Position numbers and translations under genes: made by a program
Notes under the pieces: generated by a model
Database searches by the model: none
The model's input: the letters and a program-made list of their open reading frames with translations, nothing else
Told to the model about the DNA's origin: nothing
Assembly: GCA_033675265.1 (NCBI GenBank)
Contig: JAUJYZ010001347.1
Location: 248,001 to 312,000, forward strand
Source: Actinostola sp. cb2023
Lineage: Eukaryota > Cnidaria > Anthozoa > Actiniaria > Actinostolidae
DNA: 64,000 bases
Direction: 5' to 3'
In this document: piece by piece, positions 12,468 through 23,892 of the stretch
Layout of the letters: every line of letters starts with the position of its first letter
Numbering within the stretch: the first letter of the stretch is position 1

Positions 12468-12950
12468 GACGAACACCTCTCTAAGACAGACACCTCTCTA
12501 AGACAGACACCTCTCTAAGACCAACACCTCTCTAAGACAGACACCTCTCTAAGACCAACACCTCTCTAAGACAGACACCTTTCTAAGACGAACACCTCTC
12601 TAAGACAGACACCTCTCTAAGGCAGACACCTCTCTAAGACAGACACCTCTAAGACCAACACCTCTCTAAGACAGACACCTTTCTAAGACGAACACCTCTC
12701 TAAGACAGACACCTCTCTAAGACAGACACCTCTCTAAGACCAACACCTCTCTAAGACCAACACTTCTCTAAGACAGACACCTCTAAGACAGACACCTCTC
12801 TAAGACCAACACCTCTCTAAGACCAACACTTCTCTAAGACAGACACCTCTAAGACAGACACCTCTCTAAGACGAACACCTCTCTAAGACGAACACCTCTC
12901 TAAGACTGATACCTCTCTAAGATAGACACCTCTCTAAGACAGACACCTCA
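12468..12950. repeat. 17-bp satellite array B
   Basis: About 28 copies of the same 17-bp unit as the larger array at 9670-11130, mostly the AGACAGACAC and AGACCAACAC variants. A composite block of about 150 bp (AGACAGACACCTCTAAGAC...) is itself duplicated near 12620-12870, showing higher-order amplification. Confidence 0.93.
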
Positions 12951-12956
12951 AAGTCT

Positions 12957-13262
12957 TCTAAGAGGGGGACATGGGGGCTCGCGGTATTGCGGTATCCGTC
13001 AATTTTTTGTGCGATATTACGGTATTTTTTATTTTGGGATGCGGTATTGCAGTATCGTCCTGGTCTGCGGTATGCGGTATTTAGCGATTTGGGGCTACGG
13101 TATTCGGTGAAATTCAAATTTCTTTAGCGTATTTCGGTATTCCGGTGGTTTCCAAAACATTACTACTGTTGTTTCAAATTTCAACTTTAGATGCGGTATT
13201 ACGGTATTTTTATTTTTTTGGTGCGGTATTGCGGTATCAGCTACCCCCCAACGTCCCCCTCT
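12957..13262. mobile_element. MITE with AGAGGGGGAC ends
   Basis: Inverted ends AAGAGGGGGACATGGGGG (from about 12958) and a reverse complement at about 13242-13262 enclose some 300 bp rich in GCGGTATTGCGGTAT repeats in both orientations. TTCTAA flanks both ends and may be a target duplication. Superfamily not assigned. Confidence 0.55.
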
Positions 13263-14070
13263 TCTAACACCTAACGGAAATCTCGCCCATTTATTCATAT
13301 GGATTGAACGGCAATTCCCAATGTCTATTACAGTTACAGTTGTGTTATCTACCGGCTTACACTAAGTAATAGTAAAGTCTTTAAAAGCAACGAGTCAGTG
13401 AGAGATTCTTGTCGTACTAATGGTTACAGTATTGACTATTGTGTCAGGCTGAATAGCTGGCCTTGTGTCGAGTCGGTTTATATGTACAGACTTCGTTGAT
13501 TACTGAAAACGAATGAATAAATTATAACAACACAGCTGGAAAATCCCTTTTCACGCTTTGAAATCAAAACCCGCTGTGTGTTGCCCTCCCTACCTCCATC
13601 ATCCAATTTACTGTTAATAACTGTGCCATCAATCAATGGTAAATGCTGTCGTGCTTCAGGTAGTACAGAAGTACAACATGAAATTATATGAGAAGAGAAA
13701 TGTTGCGCGCGCCTACAAATCGAAAATTAAAAAATTAAAAATTAAAAAAGAGTATTTTTAGTAGGTTTAATATTGCGTGCAAAAGTGAAAGAAAAAAACC
13801 CCCACACATTAAAAAAACAAAAACTTCAGTGAAGATAATCTTTGAATAACATTTTAATTGCTAGTAATGAGATAGTTAATTGCCATTTGCCTTTATTTTA
13901 CCTCGTATAATAATTGTTGTGATTCGAACAATAACGACAAATAGTTTTTACTTTTTAACTATGAATTCTACAAGCCTAAGTTGTAAACAACTGTTCGACT
14001 AGTGAAGGGTATTAGTATTTGTACAAGCAAAATAAACGCGATAAAGCGTATTTTTGCATCGTGGGTTATA
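13263..14070. other. AT-rich intergenic stretch
   Basis: No gene or element boundary recognised. There is a short AAAATTAAAAATTAAAAA run at about 13720-13750. Nothing else stands out. Confidence 0.4.
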
Positions 14071-14071
14071 T

Positions 14072-14074
<3 letters not shown>

Positions 14075-14121
<47 letters not shown>

Positions 14122-14213
14122 TCGAGGTCATGGAAGCGCGCGAGGTCCGTACAGAATGACCTCGAGCCAAATATTTTCCCGTCCGGCCCGACCTAACTCA
14201 GTCAATAAGCATT
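14075..14213. repeat. Hairpin (perfect-arm inverted repeat)
   Basis: Arms of roughly 55 bp (for example CCGGACGGGAAAATATTTGG and its reverse complement) around a short GC-rich centre near 14135-14155. The outer ends are TTATTGACTGAGT and ACTCAGTCAATAA. It is one of several similar fold-back repeats in the window (27113, 40554, 47865, 49732, 59703). Confidence 0.8.
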
Positions 14214-14214
14214 T

Positions 14215-14537
14215 TATCATATGACCCTTTCATATGGACCATTTTAATTGGTACTAAAATCATTCACAGCCAAGAAAAAGTGAACACAAATGCGCGATTA
14301 CTCCTGATAAGAACCAATTTTTTTTTTAAACTTTTATTTTCACTTTTCAAGTCGTCCACATTTAAAAAATAACTTTTGCAAAAGAAGTATAAAAAATTTC
14401 CTGACAACAATCGGGGCCGGGGTCGGATACGGCTTTGTACGGACCAGCTCCAAAAATCCGTATCTGCCCAATCACGTGACTTTCTCCGAAGGTTTTATTA
14501 AGAGCGCGCGCACGGGGAAATACGGGTCATATGATAA
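14215..14537. mobile_element. Possible MITE with TATCATATGACCC ends
   Basis: TATCATATGACCC at 14215 is matched by its reverse complement GGGTCATATGATA at 14525-14537. The pair abuts the preceding hairpin. The interior is not recognised. Supported only by the end pairing. Confidence 0.45.
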
Positions 14538-15174
14538 ATATAATTAGTACTTCATTTTCATTTCATTCGACTCTATGGCGCTGTATTTCTTGTAGCGTTG
14601 TTCAAATAGTCATGTAAACTACGTAGAGTTGAATTATTCTTATTACGTTCATTTAGCAACTATTAACACTTAAATTGACGATCTTAATTACAAGTTTATC
14701 TTTATGTTCTACACGATTCGACCACAAGCTTTAGCTTTAAATATTATCGTGTTTAAATAAAAGTTATTGTATTGTATTGTATTGTAAGTCTTGTTGGAAT
14801 AGCGACATCTATTCGTTCATCTATTCATTCATTTGGACCAATCTCTAAACAAACCTTTTGATATAATCATGGCAATGACCTACAAGGTACACACACTACA
14901 GTGACAGTAGTCTCATTGACGTATTTCACTTGGCAAATAGTGTACAAAATTTTTAATTATCGTTCTCCGTTTTCAGTTAAAAAATCGACTTTCTGACGCT
15001 AAAGTCGGACATAGGCCTCCTAGCATGCCAAACACATTGACAGAAATACTGCCAACATGCAGTCGTATTGTCAATTAGTTTATAATTGCCGGAACACGGA
15101 TTGAAAAAACAGTTTTTCCTTCCAATTATTCTCACACGATTTGGAAGCATTCGTCGTATTAGCGCAAGTGTTTG
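14538..15174. other. 3' flank of the GPCR gene
   Basis: No coding exon recognised. At 14745-14787 AAATAAAAGTTATTG is followed by an ATTGT pentamer run, which looks like the 3' tail of a non-LTR retrotransposon on the + strand (low confidence). Confidence 0.35.
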
Positions 15175-16125
15175 TTAAGTTCTGCATCGAAAGATTTTCC
15201 TCAATTCTGCTTGAAAGTCTTTCCTGAGTAAGGCATAAACAAGAAAGTTTATAGCCGATTTGAAATGCAGCAGAGTAAAGATAATAAAATAAGCTGGACT
15301 GCCATACAATGGCATGTTGCAAGACTCGTGTAATAGCGTACATATTGTAAGCCATTGATACAACAAGCTACAAATAATGAATACAGCGACTATCACACCA
15401 ACTGCCTTCATGGTGTCATCTTTATACTTAGAGTGGTTTCTATGAGTACCTATTTCCTGACTGAAGTTTGTAGCGATTTGCATCTCTTGTCGTTTGATGA
15501 CTTTCTTGTGTCTTCTAACCACAATAAAGATAGCAACATAAGCATAGATCATGAAGACACTAGGGATGAACGCGAAGATAATCATGAACGCCACAGTGTG
15601 CACAAACCGTGCGGTGTCTTGGTTGACTTGCGGTAGAAATTCGCTCACTAGAAATGGGATATTCAGTAGTAGCACACTCCACCATGCTGAATGGATGAGA
15701 TGGTATACTTTTGAAGACGTTAGCATCCAATTACAATAAACGAATGGATGGACTACAGCGAGGTAACGGTCGAACGTCAAGGCGCACAAATTTGTCACCG
15801 ACGCACTCAGAAACACACTCTGGAAGTAGTAGATGACATTCCATGTTATATGGGTGCATTCAACAGCGAAGAAGCACAGGAACCGCGAAGGCGCATACAG
15901 TGCACCGACGCATATGTCCGCTACGGCCAGAGACAAGACAAACCAGTTCGGCGACGGGGGCTTATGGAGATTCTTTCTGGTGAAAATAAGGTAGATGACT
16001 GTCCCGTTACCGATCAGTGATAGCACCGCTATCACTCCTAGAACTATTGTATCCCATAATGGAGGACTTCCTAAATCTTCCTCAAAGAAAGAGTGATTTT
16101 GATGTACTTCCACTAGGTCATCCAT
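15175..16125 (-). CDS. Class A (rhodopsin-family) G-protein-coupled receptor, single exon
   Basis: A 316-residue seven-helix receptor, complete from ATG to stop without introns. Visible hallmarks are Asn40 in SLIGNG (TM1), Asp70 in LAVAD (TM2), Asp119-Arg120-Tyr121 (DRY, end of TM3), Trp148/149 (TM4), Pro188 in FIPSV (TM5) and Asn293...Tyr297 in TM7. An N-glycosylation sequon (NHS) sits at residue 10. Deviations are marked: TM7 reads NFLVY rather than NPxxY, TM6 lacks CWxP, and the second extracellular loop has no cysteine for the usual TM3 disulfide, although two cysteines follow TM6. It belongs with the many lineage-expanded amine/melanocortin/adenosine-like orphan receptors of invertebrates. 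No ligand can be inferred. The overlapping + strand open frames are antisense shadows. Confidence 0.9.
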   Translation of the reverse strand: MDDLVEVHQNHSFFEEDLGSPPLWDTIVLGVIAVLSLIGNGTVIYLIFTRKNLHKPPSPNWFVLSLAVADICVGALYAPSRFLCFFAVECTHITWNVIYYFQSVFLSASVTNLCALTFDRYLAVVHPFVYCNWMLTSSKVYHLIHSAWWSVLLLNIPFLVSEFLPQVNQDTARFVHTVAFMIIFAFIPSVFMIYAYVAIFIVVRRHKKVIKRQEMQIATNFSQEIGTHRNHSKYKDDTMKAVGVIVAVFIICSLLYQWLTICTLLHESCNMPLYGSPAYFIIFTLLHFKSAINFLVYALLRKDFQAELRKIFRCRT

Positions 16126-16960
16126 TTGTAAGAATTACTCTCTCGTGAGATCCAGCTTCATTCGAACCAACCTGCCAGTTATCTCACCTAAAAGCAATAT
16201 AAAATATCACACATTATTTGCTAAACGTGACATACGTCTTCGATAGATAGACAAGTACGTGTGACGTGAACAGAGTGAAGTTCAGCTGCATATCATGTTG
16301 AAATCTTCCTGAATTGATATCTTCTAGTAATGTTTTTAATCAAAGTTCTGTCGGAGAGTGACTTCCTTAAACTATAAAAACAATGCCAAGAAAGATTGAA
16401 AGACGCCGTTAACTATATACATTGGTGTTCCAGCTACCTGTAAATGTTGGTTTGATTCCCATTTATCAACGAGGATTGCTAAATTCACGAATCCCAGCTT
16501 TACAATACGTGATTGTTGTTCGATAGAGAAAGTTATCCAAATATTGATATTGGTTTTTTCTTTGTTGCTTTTATGTACTAGAAAGAGACCTAAGGATATA
16601 TCTGATGTAATCCCTTGCGGCGTATTTTTGAACCGTCATTTGCTCTCACCGTGCATTAAATATACAAATGACAGTGTCAACGATCAATCCATGGGGGTTT
16701 GAAGATTAACTCGTTACATAAAAAAATAAAACATTTTCACTCTATAATTATAACCCATCCGTGAGATATAATATGGAATGAACTGATCATTTGACTTGCA
16801 CGGTGTCGATCTTGTTGGGTAGTTAGATGACATTGTACAGTACCAGACACTGTTTAATGTTTATTCAGCTTCGTTGTTTTTTTCATCTGTTGATTTCGAT
16901 CTTTTGGTTTTTCCTTCCTTTGCTCCCTCGCACTATTCTTTTATTCTCTCGTATATCCAT
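16126..16960. other. 5' flank of the GPCR gene; no other gene seen
   Basis: AT-rich sequence with no convincing splice-framed exon on either strand. The receptor promoter should lie here, reading toward lower coordinates. I see no clear TATA box at a usable distance. Confidence 0.4.
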
Positions 16961-16964
16961 TGAA

Positions 16965-17740
16965 CCAATCATCCGATCCATTCATCATCCATTCATTTAT
17001 CCATCCATCCATTCATTTCTCCATCCATCCATCCATTCATTTATCCATCCATCCATTCATTCATCCATTCATTCATTTATCTATTCATTCATTTATCCAT
17101 CCATTCATTCATTTATCCATCCATTCATTTATTCATTCATTTATCCATCCATTCATTCATTTATCCATCCATTCATTCATTTATCCATCCATTCATTTAT
17201 CCATCCATTCATTCATTTATCCATCCATCCATTCATTTATTCATCCATCCATTCAATGATTCATTCATTCATTTATCTATTCATTCATTTATACATCCAT
17301 TCATTCATTTATCCATCCATTCATTCATTCATCCATCCATTCATTCATTTATCCATCCATTCATTTATCCATTCATTCATTCATTTATCCATTCATTCAT
17401 TTATCCATTCATTCATTTCATCCATTCATTCATTTATCCATTCATTTCCATTCATTCATTATCCATCATTGATTGATTCATTCATTCATTTATTCCATCC
17501 ATTCATTCATTCATTTATCATTCATTTATCATTCATTTATTCCATTCATTCATTTATCCATCGTTCTTCCATTCATTCATTTATCCATTCATTTATCCAT
17601 TCATTCATTCATTATTATTCATCCATTCGTTCTTCCATCCATTCATTTATCCATTCATTCATTTATCCATTCATTGATTGATTCGTTCATTCATTCATTT
17701 ATTCATCCATTCGTTCTTCCATTCATTCTTTATTCACTCT
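16965..17740. repeat. ATTC/ATCC tetranucleotide array
   Basis: About 780 bp of irregular CATTCATTCATTTATCCATC repeats. Apparent 100-280-codon frames are only repeats of Ser-Ile-His-Phe-Pro and are not genes. A related short CCATTCATTCATTTAT tract occurs at about 26040-26160. Confidence 0.95.
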
Positions 17741-18052
17741 TTCTTTCGTTCTCATTTCGTTTGTTGAGGAAGTTCTTTAAATCAATTACTACAAAAGACC
17801 TCGAAACCGTGTGTACGTGTCATATTGATCAGTCAATTTCTTGATCTCACCAAATGGAACCAAGAGTAATCAATTAACCTACATGGTGTATGAAGGCTTA
17901 TTGAGGCGCGTGGTCTTATTAATGGAAAGAAAAAATAACTAATGCTGCGGAAACTGATCGTTTATAAAACGCAAGTGGTCTAACACGAGGTAGAGCTGGC
18001 CACACCCTTCAGATTGCGGTATTCCCGCTGTGCTAAAGACCGCGGGCTCGGT

Positions 18053-18170
18053 AAAGCATCAAGAGTTCCAGAATTTCGGTACGCACGAAATGCATTACTT
18101 TTCCTTTGTAATAATCTCACAATGCATTGCGCGCGTACCGGAAGTCTAGCTGGAACTCTTGATGCTTGTA
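18053..18170. repeat. Short imperfect inverted repeat
   Basis: AAGCATCAAGAGTTCCAG at 18054 pairs with CTGGAACTCTTGATGCTT at about 18149. Inner segments (GGTACGCACGAAATGCATT against AATGCATTGCGCGCGTACC) also pair. It is probably a small MITE; target duplication not identified. Confidence 0.6.
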
Positions 18171-18257
18171 TAGTGCGTACGTGCGTTGATGTGTTGTGTC
18201 TATACTGTGAGTAATGTCAGAATCCACGCAGGGTTTTGGTTACGATAATAACAATGA

Positions 18258-18291
18258 AATGATTATGATTATGATTATGATTATGATTATG

Positions 18292-18336
<45 letters not shown>
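18258..18336. repeat. (TTATGA)n / (ATT)n microsatellite
   Basis: A run of ATTATG units passes into about 15 ATT units. It is a simple repeat, with similar ones at 18763-18806 (ATA) and 19228-19305. Confidence 0.95.
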
Positions 18337-18340
<4 letters not shown>

Positions 18341-18431
18341 ATAAGCAGAGTTGCTCGTGAATTGTTTACGCTTCCGTTGTCAGTACGTTTTAAATTTGAA
18401 GTACGTGCGTGATGTCATAGTATATTTACGT

Positions 18432-18725
18432 CACTGAAGCTAGTACAATACTCTAGTTTCACGTTAGATACCGCTGTACGCATTGATAAAAGACGTATTT
18501 GCTCATCCTTAGCCTCAATTCAGGGTGAAATTTTCACAAATACCAACGAGAATATGCGAACATATGTTAACATTGGAGAATAGAAACCCTTTCTAATTCC
18601 ACAGGTTATTCTCTGGATTGAGGCTAAGCCTGAGCAAACGCGTCTTCTGTCAAGGAGTACAGCGGTGTCTAAACATCTCGAAACTGGAGTATTTAGTATT
18701 GTCTGATCTTTGTACGGTTTTTATG
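18432..18725. mobile_element. MITE-like inverted repeat, arms about 100 bp
   Basis: The left arm (AGTACAATACTCTAGTTTC..., then TAGATACCGCTGTACGC...) pairs with the right arm (...GTACAGCGGTGTCTAAAC, then GAAACTGGAGTATTTAGTATT). The inner segment TTGCTCATCCTTAGCCTCAA pairs with TTGAGGCTAAGCCTGAGCAA. Arms are about 85% complementary, so the element is old. Confidence 0.65.
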
Positions 18726-18771
18726 TAAAGACACCGCTAGACTCATGAAACTAGTGCAATTAATAATAATA

Positions 18772-18808
<37 letters not shown>

Positions 18809-19227
18809 TTATTGTGATCCTGTGCATGCATTATGTTTCGCTTAACTGAAAGACAGCTATAAGTACATTATGCTGTCAGTAGCTTTACCTACTTACAAAG
18901 CGTCTACTTTAACCCAATTCAAGTCACGTGACATTCGTTAGCCAATCAGATAATGACTCAAAAACAATAGAATTCGAGTTTCTGATTCCTATTTCACATT
19001 GGACGTTTCTGAAAACAGTTGTAATTGTAATAATAATAATAATTTCTTAATTTGTATAACACATGAGTAAGCACACATGCTGCACTTGCCTGACACTGTT
19101 GTTATTCCCAATTCATTTTAGTAGTTCGTTCTATTGATTAAGACGATATGTCTACTGATCGGTAGTTATTGTACTAGATTAATCACGTACCAGACTGCGC
19201 GCTATTTGTGTTTTGATCCACCGGCGA

Positions 19228-19229
19228 TC

Positions 19230-19283
<54 letters not shown>

Positions 19284-19305
19284 GATGATGATGATGATGA
19301 TGATG
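19228..19305. repeat. (TTA)n then (TGA)n microsatellite
   Basis: About 18 TTA units followed by 8 TGA units. It is the left part of a palindromic region: 19315-19390 (CACCTATTCCAAATATCGTT...) is repeated in reverse at about 19540-19606. Confidence 0.93.
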
Positions 19306-19314
19306 AAGGTTTTG

Positions 19315-19608
19315 TATACACCTATTCCAAATATCGTTGTCCGGGTCGAAAGCAACAAGCAAGAAGCTGACGACCGCAAAGGACTTTGGGAATCTCCTAA
19401 TTAATTAATTCCTCCGTGGTACTTGAGAAGTTATCCCTACGAGCGTGGAATAGCAATCATTTGGAACTATTCGGTCATTTGAAAATGCATGTTGTCAAAA
19501 TGTCTACGGATGAATAAATGAATGAAGGTGAAAGTCCCAATGCCCTTTGCGGTCGTCAGCTTCTTGCTTGTTGCTTTCGGCGGGGACAACGATTTTTGGA
19601 ATAGGTGT
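19315..19608. repeat. Inverted repeat, arms about 75 bp
   Basis: The left arm at 19318-19390 (AGCAACAAGCAAGAAGCTGA) reads in reverse complement at 19537-19606 (TCAGCTTCTTGCTTGTTGCT). The loop of about 145 bp has no gene. It is likely a degraded MITE. Confidence 0.65.
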
Positions 19609-20044
19609 CAGTATATATATATTACATACCTAAGAGATTGGACGCCGCACTCCAACACGTAAAACAACACGAAAACCTAACACGCAACAATTTTCTTACA
19701 AAATAATTTTAAAAGCAAACAACAAACAAATAAAATAAAACAACAGAGCAAAGCCACAGGAAGCCCAAATATTTCTTCTTTGGCGATTATCGCAATGTAA
19801 ACATAAAAAGATCTTATGCGCGCGCATATATTGATGAACTAAGACACCTGCCCTAGAAGAATTAGTTCGCGGACTCGTGTAGATTGACTGAAGTTTTTGT
19901 TACCATACTGCGCTATATATTGATGGACTTAAGACATCCTGACGGAAGATATAGTAGGACCACTACCTCATTAAAACGAATCAAAACTAACTTATAGAGC
20001 CACGAAACACAGAAAACAACATACACAGCTGTACGAGATACACA

Positions 20045-20237
20045 TGTATTCAGGGTAGCAAAGGGGTTACACGTGACGCGTGATTTGGCCCAAAAATGGT
20101 GTGTGAACCGTGAAAAACACTATAAACAATAGAAAAAAAAACGTGATCCGTGAATTTGCAAGAAAGAAGTGCGTGAAATGATTATTTCGAGTCGTGAATT
20201 TACGAAAAAATGGCACGTGAAGCGTGATCACAACCCC

Positions 20238-20271
<34 letters not shown>

Positions 20272-20289
20272 TTTGCTACCCTGTGTATT
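20045..20289. mobile_element. hAT-like MITE with internal poly-C run and 6-bp direct repeats
   Basis: Inverted ends CAGGGTAGCAAAGGGG (20051) and CCCCTTTGCTACCCTG (ending 20283) are flanked on both sides by TGTATT (20045-20050 and 20284-20289). The interior contains several reworded CGTGATTTG/CGTGAA motifs and a C run of about 40. A CAGGG terminus suggests hAT, although hAT elements normally make 8-bp duplications. Confidence 0.75.
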
Positions 20290-21399
20290 GACTGTAGTTC
20301 CTGTTTCCATACTGAACTATGCTTGATGGACTTACGACATCTGATTGACTGCCTGATTAAAACTAACTATATAGAGCCTACACAGCTGTAGCTGTACGAG
20401 ATACTCGTATACATGTATTGCCTGTAGTTCATGTTTCCATACTGCGCGGATTTAGTTGATTCAAGTCCTGGCTCCAAGTTGTCGGCTCAGCTAATTCGTT
20501 TCTCTACCGAATTAGTATTTGTTTGTGCGCCTCCTACCGAGCAACAGCGGCACTGCTACTTTAGAGTAAATACTAGTCGGTTGATTACAAAGTCCATTAC
20601 CTCGGTCACGCCATTAAACATATGTGAGTGCGCGGTAGAATATTTTTTCAAATTTTTACATTTTTTCTATTTTTTTTAATTTTTTTTTCTATTTTTTACA
20701 ATTGTTTTATTTCCCATGTTTTTGTTTTTAAGACGGAAAATCACAAAAGTGAAAACAAGTCGCTTCCATATGCGGAAGTGCGCGCAATTTATGAAATAAT
20801 AATAAAAAATTAAGAAGTATTTTCTGATCAGAACCAATTTCATCTTGTGTTGCACATTTCGCTAACGTACTAGCTTTTAGTGATTATATTTCAATTAGTT
20901 CTAATTAATCAGTCTAAAAATAATTTTGTTTTTGTTTATTTCATCAGTTATTTGTTTCTAATTATTTTTTAGTGATAGCGCTATAAATATTATTATTATA
21001 TCATCATACGATCATTAATCTACGAAAACTCGGTTACACTTAACTTGTACTTAAACTCTATGGATTTTGATGAGATGAAGAACCAGTATACGTACATATC
21101 GCGTCAAACAAGTGTTATGCTCTTCAAGGAGGACCAGATTGGAAAAAAGCATAGCTTTATCTGTAAATTCCTCGTTAAATAAAGTGTTATTATTATTATT
21201 ATTAATAGACCTTCCTCGCATTTTGCTCCAGTACATACGAAACTGGGGGAGACATTTCCCTATGCATTTATCCAAGTATTTTCTCAACCCCCAATTTTGA
21301 CTTGAAGCCATTACGGTCATCGAAGCGAATGTAGGAAAGATCTAGTTATGAAATACACAGATGGTGAGACATGCAACTATTAATGACCTGGTTTAGAAA
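20290..21399. other. AT-rich intergenic stretch
   Basis: A duplicated block of about 100 bp (GACTGTAGTTCCTGTTTCCA and its variant near 20420; also related to 19890) and a TTTT/ATTTT-rich run at 20640-20720. No gene recognised. Confidence 0.4.
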
Positions 21400-21924
21400 T
21401 ACAGTCAACTCTCCGCTAACGGACACTCTCGTAAGCGGACAGCTCTACTTATGGACACCTTTTCAAATCCCCGTTTTACCTCCCAGTCAAACTCTGTATT
21501 TACACATTCCCGTAAGCGGACACTCTCTCGTAAGCGGACGCGGACACTTTTGAAAATGAAATTGGATTTTTCTTTTGTTTACGCTCTCTCGTAAGAGGAC
21601 ACACCATATAATAATGGACTTTCGGCAATGGAATTTGTCTTTAATTTGCAATAAATCAACAAAAATATGACATTTTACAGAGCAACAGAACAGTGGGGAT
21701 CGGTTTTGTCAAATCTCCATTTGTCCGCAGGGAAGCAAGGTGTACGGTTCAGTTGCTATTTTTCTCTACCGATTAAAACGTAATTAACTCTCCCGTAGGC
21801 GGACATCCACCCTATTTTTCTTTGGTGTCCGCTTACGGGAATAGTTCTCATAAGCGGACAGCTCTACTAACGGACACTTTTTTCAATTCCCGAGGGTGTC
21901 CGCTTACGAGAGAGTTGACTTGTA
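21400..21924. mobile_element. pogo/Tigger-like MITE, about 525 bp
   Basis: TA-flanked ends: ACAGTCAACTCTCCGC at 21401 and a near reverse complement ending GAGAGTTGACTTGTA at 21924. Subterminal regions carry many copies of CTCTCGTAAGCGGACA in both orientations. This sub-repeat resembles the 17-bp satellite unit at 9670-11130. Confidence 0.75.
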
Positions 21925-22084
21925 TGCATCAGTTAATTAACACTATTATAAGTACACGCGAACTCAGTACTGAACAGACTGTACGCCAGCAAATACCGTA
22001 CACTGCGTGTTTCAGAATAGAATTACGGTAACCAAACTAATATTTATAGGGTCAGTCTTTGTGACAAGATCCACGGATTCAATT

Positions 22085-22456
22085 TTCGTTTTCTATGTAT
22101 TCAGTTGGGGGGACCGGGGTTCGTTTTCTATGTATTCAGTTGGGGGGGGGGGGGGGGGGTTCGTTTTCTATGTATTCAGTTGGGGGGGGGGGGGGGGGGG
22201 TTCGTTTTCTATGTATTCAGTTTGGGGGACCGGGGTTCGTTTTCTATGTATTCAGTGGGGGGGGGGGGGGGGGGTTCGTTTTCTCTATATATTCAGTTTG
22301 GGGGACCGGGGTTCGTTTTCTATGTATTCAGGGGGGGGGGGGGGGGGGTTCGTTTTCTATGTATTCAGTGGGGGGGGGGGGGGGGGGGGGTTCGTTTTCT
22401 ATATATTCAGTTTGGGGGACCGGGGTTCGTTTTCTATGTATTCAGTTGGGGGGAGC
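22085..22456. repeat. Poly-G minisatellite
   Basis: Eight to nine copies of GTTTTCTATGTATTCAG followed by either a G run (15-22 bases) or TTGGGGGACCGGGG. The G runs could form quadruplex DNA on the + strand (inference). Three overlapping glycine-rich frames arise from the repeat and are not genes. Confidence 0.93.
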
Positions 22457-23880
22457 TGAGGTAGGAGTGGACATGATTACTGAAGTAATTTGCATTTAGA
22501 AGTGGTGTCTTTTAGGGGTAAAAGCCACGCCCACAAGGTCGTGATTTTCAAAAATTCCACGAGCCCCCTCACCGACCTACTCTTTGTGTGGGATAGAGAC
22601 TCCCCCGTAAAGTACCACAGTAAAGTGTACTTGCGCTTGTTAGACCTTTGACTATAAACTTGACAGATAATTCTATTTTTGTCAGTTTGTGTCTTATCTT
22701 CTGTTCAAACACATGTAGAGCTGCGTGTTCGTGAAGTGCTCTTGTGTATGTCGTGACGATCTTTCTACGTTGCACCAGCTGTATATCTCGCTACATCTGA
22801 TCTTTCTTTTCACAGCTCGTACTTTTCTCTTCCTCTTAATCCATTTCCTCATCGAATATTCACAGCTTTCTGGCACGGAAATGTTATTTTCTCTCCTTCG
22901 GGCGACTGTTTTTTTATTACACTTTGACTGAACGATCGCGCATGCAGTTTTAAACATGAAGGATTGATAACTGCCTGACTCACAAGATACAACGTCATTT
23001 TATATGAAATTAAATTAAAAGTCAACTTTGAAAATAAGAAATAAAGATAAAATAATGTCAGTCGTGTCAGGATTCAAGGCTGAATTATGCAGCAAATATA
23101 GAAAATAATTCATTAGTACGTCTATAAAGAGGAGTACGGCAAAACGTTGTATAGTTTGAGGAAGGCTTGAACCTTAGATTACTGATACACTATAGTACTG
23201 ATCTAGTAGTCCCACATCGACGTGCAGCCTGACAAACATGGTAATCTTCTGTAAATACTTTCTCCAAAGTAGTACAGTAATTAAAAGTGTAACCTAGTGA
23301 ATTTACTTACCATTAAGCGCGTTTTTGCCGTATTAATGGTTGGAGAGAGTGCGGCGCGATCGAGTACGTGTTATGCTGTACAAGTGAATGTGCTTTTCCA
23401 GTTTAAGTGACTCAGTCATGCAGACGCAAACAGGAAAATCTTCAAATCCCCATGTGATTCCATCGATTCTTGCTGATACATATCTAATAGACACAACTAC
23501 TACGAACACGAGTGGAAACCCTGTGAAGGCACGAGCGAAGTTGCAAGATGAACCTGGGCGGTCTTTCTTTTTAATAAATGAATATAATCAGTACTTTCCC
23601 TTTGCCGTTCGCCGCCTTATACTATCTCCGTGAATAATGAATATATGTCTAAACATGTCACACTAAACATTCATGGGTAAGTGCATTAAGCATATACTGA
23701 TACGAGTAAGTGTTTTGTTCTGGTCTATTAAGGATGTAGATTACTTTATTTTGAAATTTCAAAAAGATTTGTCGGTTTAAACTCAAGATACTTTCAGTAA
23801 CTAAAGATCGAAATGGATCATGGGAAATATAAATGGTTCCGTAATCAGTACCTTGTGTTGATCATCCGTGTGATCACTGC
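22457..23880. other. Intergenic, no gene recognised
   Basis: Moderate-complexity DNA with open frames of up to about 85 codons on both strands and no recognisable domain. I looked for splice-framed exons without success. Confidence 0.4.
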
Positions 23881-23892
23881 TGGATAAGAACT

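Noticed and set aside
15355..16020. + strand frames of 62-93 codons opposite the GPCR
   Set aside because: Antisense shadows of a clear seven-helix receptor gene.
16827..17844. 284-codon and overlapping frames of Ser-Ile-His-Pro repeats
   Set aside because: Translation of an ATTC/ATCC microsatellite.
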